Source: Triglochin maritima (lineage: Eukaryota; Streptophyta; Magnoliopsida; Alismatales; Juncaginaceae). Taken from it: 64,000 bases of DNA. Shown here in pieces: positions 61,901-64,000 of this stretch. The translations under genes and the position numbers were made by a program. The notes under the pieces are model-generated. The model was not told the origin of the DNA and did no database searches. It worked only from the letters and a program-made list of their open reading frames with translations. The stretch covers positions 45,212,201 through 45,276,200 of the forward strand of contig OY821774.1 in the NCBI GenBank assembly GCA_963682175.1. Direction: 5' to 3'. Each line of letters begins with the position of its first letter. Within the stretch, counting starts at the first letter, position 1.

Positions 61901-64000
61901 TGTGCAATGGAGTTTTTCTGCACCTTCACTTCTGAATTGAAAGAACAATATTCTTGTAGTGACTGCATCCCAACAAGTAATTCACCCTCATTGAAAAACC
62001 AATATAAGAGTAGACGTGCAAATAACAAGTTGTTCATTGTAAATTGCAGGCTGTATATTTATAACCAGATGGAACACACTTCTACTTAAATGACATGCAT
62101 ATGGCAATAAATATAGTCATTCACTTCAGAATGTTGGTAGTTATTTCTCTTCTTTTGATGTTAAATTGTATTTTAATGCATTTCTGCCCCCAAGGAATCC
62201 TGGCGTAGTTTAGCGAATGCTTTTGCAAACGATAGAGTGTTGTTCTCGATTCCTTCTTGCCTACAAGTAAGAACCCTAAACAAACTCTGTTTCTTCTCGT
62301 TCCTTGCTGAAGCATGGGAAAATGTTTTGGATAACTGAACAAGGAAACTCTGCAGCGCTTTCTCGCCGAAACACTTGTTCGTTCAGCTTCTGCTATACAA
62401 GATCCTGACTCTGCTAATCAGTAAGTAACTTTTCCCCAATTATCAGTAAACACCTGTTGTGTCATTGAACTGTTTATAACCTATTGTTGCATCTAGCAGA
62501 TATGTGAGGTATTTAATGGGACCATTGACGGTATACCTTGTCGAAATATCCACTAAGAATGGTACGAAGGTGATAGGTCAGCAACCAGACTCTATTCTAT
62601 TGGTAAGGATGAAGAAAGTGCAGCTTGTTCTGTACCATTTGTAGTCGAGACTATTTCATTGTGTTAAGCTTTGGCAGGTAAGTTGTTTGCTGGAAAGAAT
62701 CAGAGGTGCAGCTAGAGCCACAGAGCCTCGAACGCAGAAGGCCATCTTCAATATGACCGTAGCTGTCATGAACCCACTTTTGGCTCTCATGGATATTTAC
62801 AAAGATGAGGTATATAAAAGTTATGCTTCTGTACCTTTGTGCAAATTTTGGTACGTTCAAATGGGATTATGATTTCTTTCTTTAATTACTTTCTACTTTT
62901 CTGACAAATCTTTGAGAGAATGATGATTGCTAAGTTGTGAAGTGTGGATTTCCAATGCTGAACTATTGTGTTACGATTACAGTGACCCAAAATCTTATAA
63001 ATCACAAGAATAATCTAAGGGATCCAGTGCGGGGACTGTTCTGAAAACAGCCTGCACCTGTGGCGTCTCTTATGTTTGTTTCCAGCTAAGTGTGAATTTC
63101 CAACTCAAAACTGATTTTGCTATGAGTGGAGTGGTCCAAGATTTTACAGGTTGCAACTCATAAGAATAATCAAAGTGTCCAATATGGGATTTTCACTATT
63201 TTCAACAGGAAATCACTTTGTATGGTCTAATGAACCGGAAGTTGCGCATCTCTTTGTGATTCAAATTGCATCTTTTCCTCTTCAGGCTGGACATTTAATG
63301 CCATGAAAAGGATGGAGTAATAAAACTGTCGTGTTCCCATTTTTTTGCAGTACCGAACATAAAAATGAGATTACTAAATTCTAAGACCGATTTTATGTCA
63401 TCCGTATCCTAAATGTAAAAAGGAATGTCTTTCCTCGTTCCATTTCACTCCAAACCCATTCCATAATAAGTTAATTATTCTCTCTCTACTTGCTCAACTA
63501 GTGTTTATAAATAATTCTATAACTGAGCAGCCTCACCGTCGTGGTTGAACATGTCTTCTAGGCTGCAGTAGTATACATGATACTTAAGTTCGCGGTTGAG
63601 TTGGTGGAAGGACAAGTTGTCTTTTTAGAAGCCCAAGATACTCGCACTTTAGTTGGTTTCTGCATGCAGTTGCTTCAGATTTACTCCAGTCACAACGCCA
63701 AAAAGGTACTACCTTTATTATGTTCAGATTGATTTAGTAGTAACAATTGCAAGTATTTGTTTTGATGAACTATATAAAAATTGCAACCTATAAATTCAAA
63801 TATGCATTTATACAGTTTCTCTATCAAGTCTCCGAGAGTATTTTGATGCTTTAAATTGTGTTTCTTTTGTCAACAACGAACATATTACATGTTTTGGTAT
63901 GGACATATGGTTCGTTTTAGAATTTTTAATTCTATAAAATGGCAATAATTATTTATTGAATGTGGTGCCAACACGAAATCATAATCACGACCAGCATAAA
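31942..64000 (+). CDS. XPO4: Exportin-4, 25 coding exons seen, 3' end beyond window
   Basis: Exons: 31942-32031, 34295-34382, 36620-36728, 36941-37039, 37973-38015, 43942-44013, 44095-44190, 44756-44977, 45572-45755, 47072-47177, 47254-47340, 48958-49096, 53314-53404, 53560-53622, 53728-53837, 55412-55516, 56574-56647, 59257-59332, 59502-59735, 61209-61280, 62195-62266, 62356-62420, 62500-62602, 62678-62809, 63562-63705; 892 codons without a stop, all introns GT-AG. Family hallmarks: [67 protein letters not shown]. An alpha-solenoid karyopherin-beta that carries cargo out of the nucleus with RanGTP; Arabidopsis XPO4 has been linked to export of TOPLESS-family corepressors. Plant homologues are about 1,120-1,160 residues, so 230-270 codons are missing. 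Start: ATG 31942 by family comparison; in-frame ATG 31762 is the alternative. Confidence 0.9.
32105..32520. repeat. Diverged tandem duplication in exportin-4 intron 1
   Basis: About 200-bp copies (from about 32105 and 32325) share AACTTGTTA(T/C)TGGTAT, AAATTATG, GGTAGAGTG(T/A)CTGAGG and CCTCGAG in the same order. Confidence 0.6.
33237..33350 (+). mobile_element. tRNA-derived SINE head in exportin-4 intron 1
   Basis: A-box-like TAGCTTAGTTGGTTAGA (33243-33259) and B-box-like GGTTGCAAGTTC (33281-33292), spaced as in tRNA promoters. No tRNA cloverleaf or 3' half follows, so it is a SINE rather than a tRNA gene. Confidence 0.5.
34690..35460. other. Intron 2 repeats: CCCCCTGAACT-type and GGCCCGGC-rich pieces
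   Basis: 34695-34770 (GTTGCCCCCTGAACTTAG...) and a GACTAGT-containing block (34769-35045) look like non-autonomous elements. 35320-35452 is a GC-rich patch of GCCCGGC/CGGGCC words. None has clear ends. Confidence 0.35.
35609..36105. mobile_element. MULE-type MITE in exportin-4 intron 2
   Basis: Imperfect TIRs of about 40 bp (GGGTAAATTACACTTCTCCC against the complement of CTGTAATTAACCC...) are bounded by 9-bp direct repeats CTATATTTT (35600-35608) and CTATTTTTT (36106-36114), one mismatch. Contains a 79-bp tandem duplication (copies from about 35871 and 35950). No transposase. Confidence 0.7.
36790..36857. repeat. 34-bp tandem repeat, two copies, intron 3
   Basis: 36790-36823 and 36824-36857 differ by very few bases (ATTGTC/ACTGTC). 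Confidence 0.9.
37325..37500 (+). mobile_element. Dispersed SINE-like repeat, copy A (intron 4)
   Basis: AAGAGGCTCCTGCCTGCGAA, TCTGGTGTATGCAGTC, AGAGGTTGTTTCCAGTTGA and TTTCACAATAAA match copy B at 48602-48853 in the same order. The AGAGGCTCCCGCCT / GGATGTACGCAGCC words are typical of a widespread plant SINE-type repeat. Confidence 0.5.
38273..40054 (-). pseudogene. RTE LINE reverse transcriptase, multiply broken
   Basis: Pieces in order: 40054-39731, 39774-39571 ([20 protein letters not shown]), 39439-39173 ([32 protein letters not shown]), 39215-38979 ([28 protein letters not shown]) and 38627-38273 ([40 protein letters not shown]). The FADD catalytic motif is lost to a T-run frameshift near 38990. 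Confidence 0.9.
40730..41329 (-). pseudogene. RTE LINE AP-endonuclease region
   Basis: From ATG 41329: a leader with a duplicated 37-residue segment, then [39 protein letters not shown] and LNVISAYAP, the apurinic-endonuclease domain that nicks target DNA. The frame stops at 40730 before the catalytic C-terminal half; remnants continue leftward. Confidence 0.85.
42112..43216. mobile_element. Possible hAT-like non-autonomous element (intron 5)
   Basis: GGGTGT near 42116 and its complement ACACCC near 43212, with repeated ATCCACATCTG / CCGATATT-type words between. Poorly matched ends. Confidence 0.25.
43529..43664 (+). mobile_element. Extreme 5'-truncated RTE LINE copy (about 103 bp)
   Basis: Element 43544-43646 contains only the LINE 3' end (CATGAACC...TTTCATTTCTAGCCTACCCCAA...AAAGGCTTTGTTGTTG), flanked by TATTTGAATATAGTA at 43529-43543 and 43647-43661, extending three further bases with one mismatch. 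Confidence 0.85.
46201..46302. repeat. 51-bp tandem repeat, two copies, intron 9
   Basis: CTGTATATTCTCAGGCTTAT... at 46201-46251 is repeated from 46252 with near identity. Confidence 0.9.
47779..47815. repeat. (CT)n microsatellite, intron 11
   Basis: Imperfect TCTCTC run interrupted by GT and TT. Confidence 0.9.
48288..48372 (+). mobile_element. tRNA-derived SINE head in intron 11
   Basis: A-box-like TAGCTTGAATGGTAGA (48295-48310) and B box GGGATCGAGTCCC (48343-48355). Followed by AT-rich DNA, no cloverleaf. Confidence 0.5.
48583..48871 (+). mobile_element. Dispersed SINE-like repeat, copy B, with target duplication
   Basis: Body 48602-48853 (CCTCATAAGAGGCTCCCGCC, GGTCTGATGTACGCAACCC, GAGGTTGTTTCCAATTGACC). 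Flanks ATAGGGGAAAACACAATTC (48583-48601) and the same sequence with one fewer A (48854-48871). Confidence 0.7.
49485..49745. mobile_element. ACACGAA/GACCCGAATT repeat, copy 2 (intron 12)
   Basis: Same words, order and orientation as 23829-24275, ending TTAGTGTCGAGTTCGGGTTC...TTATGACCCGAATTGACAAC. Confidence 0.6.
49749..49847. mobile_element. 99-bp MITE-like palindromic element
   Basis: Ends CAAGGATTAAAAATC and its near-complement TTTTCAATCCTTG, with GTCGACTAGT and CGACTAGTC inside. Related words occur at 34769-34820. Confidence 0.5.
51121..51490. repeat. 186-bp tandem duplication, intron 12
   Basis: Copies 51121-51306 and 51307-51490 both start TCCTCTTTAAAAA(G/T)AGAATA and contain GGGAATTACATAT and CTAATAACCC. 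Confidence 0.9.
52212..52673. mobile_element. Tourist-like (PIF/Harbinger) MITE with TGA target duplication
   Basis: Element 52215-52670 (456 bp) with TIRs GGTCATGCTTGGTTTGCTGT and GGCCATGCTTGGTTCATTGT (right end complemented), flanked by TGA at 52212-52214 and 52671-52673. No ORF. Confidence 0.75.
53838..55079. other. Long part of exportin-4 intron 15, no feature recognised
   Basis: AT-rich, short ORFs only, no clear transposon ends. Confidence 0.4.
55080..55312 (+). mobile_element. L1-type LINE 3' end fragment (intron 15)
   Basis: CTTTCTTGTACAGTTTTTGC, ATATTAATGTAG and TTTCTTACCGATAAAAAA are typical of plant L1 3' UTRs ending in poly-A. Severely 5' truncated. Similar ACCGATAAAAAA tails occur alone at about 34391 and 56123. 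Confidence 0.55.
56774..58032 (+). mobile_element. 5'-truncated RTE LINE copy, sense to exportin-4 (intron 17)
   Basis: Element 56789-58017 flanked by GTATTGTATGCTAAC at 56774-56788 and 58018-58032. It holds the C-terminal half of the reverse transcriptase: [62 protein letters not shown] and [15 protein letters not shown], with three or more frame breaks, and the same TTG-repeat 3' end as the full-length copy. The FADD motif is intact here. Confidence 0.92.
58311..58331. repeat. (TTA)n microsatellite, intron 17
   Basis: Seven uninterrupted TTA/ATT units. Confidence 0.9.
59736..61208. other. Exportin-4 intron 19, no feature recognised
   Basis: 1.47 kb; short ORFs around 60102-60509 resemble no known family. 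Confidence 0.4.
63706..64000 (+). other. Start of exportin-4 intron 25, cut by window end
   Basis: Donor GTACTA at 63706; no further exon before 64000. Confidence 0.7.

Overview
The window is nuclear DNA of a flowering plant, most likely a eudicot: AT-rich introns, GT-AG splice sites, many transposon remnants, and two large intron-rich plant genes on the + strand. I cannot name the species.

Layout. (1) 67-2500, minus strand: a complete spliced plant-mobile-domain (PMD) gene, with an unusual array of four GC-rich hairpins upstream at 2635-2767. (2) 2770-10000: gene-poor DNA with a tandem duplication, MITE-like elements, a decayed PIF/Harbinger relic (7408-8040) and two short Harbinger-type elements (8787-9540). 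(3) 10328-18295: an intact 18-exon class III HD-Zip gene, REVOLUTA-like, 834 residues, with its miR165/166 site split across an intron. (4) 18816-21480: a dead MULE transposase (minus) facing a PMD-like N-terminal ORF (plus), with short GGCGTCT hairpins near both sides. (5) 22749-31440: nested repeats: two Sirevirus-type LTRs on the minus strand, a PIF/Harbinger element with a broken transposase, and a copia remnant (RNase H tail plus 3' LTR). (6) 31942-64000: the exportin-4 gene. I resolve 25 coding exons (892 codons, phase kept throughout). The gene runs off the right edge, probably lacking its last 230-270 codons. Its introns hold a full-length RTE-type LINE with a perfect 17-bp target duplication, two 5'-truncated copies of the same LINE, SINE-like units and several MITEs.

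The two functional genes are a developmental transcription factor (HD-Zip III, meristem/adaxial fate/vascular patterning, repressed by miR165/166) and a nuclear export receptor (XPO4). Nothing indicates that they work together; they are neighbours separated by about 13.6 kb of transposon-derived DNA.

The most striking non-genic signals are (a) the tandem hairpins upstream of the PMD gene, (b) pairs of 10-bp CGGTNNACCG palindromes in three LTR-like regions, where the distance between pair members is constant within a region (19, 22 or 21 bp) but differs between regions, and (c) stop codons at three conserved Trp positions of the MULE transposase and one of the Harbinger transposase. All calls come from reading the sequence; no database search was run.
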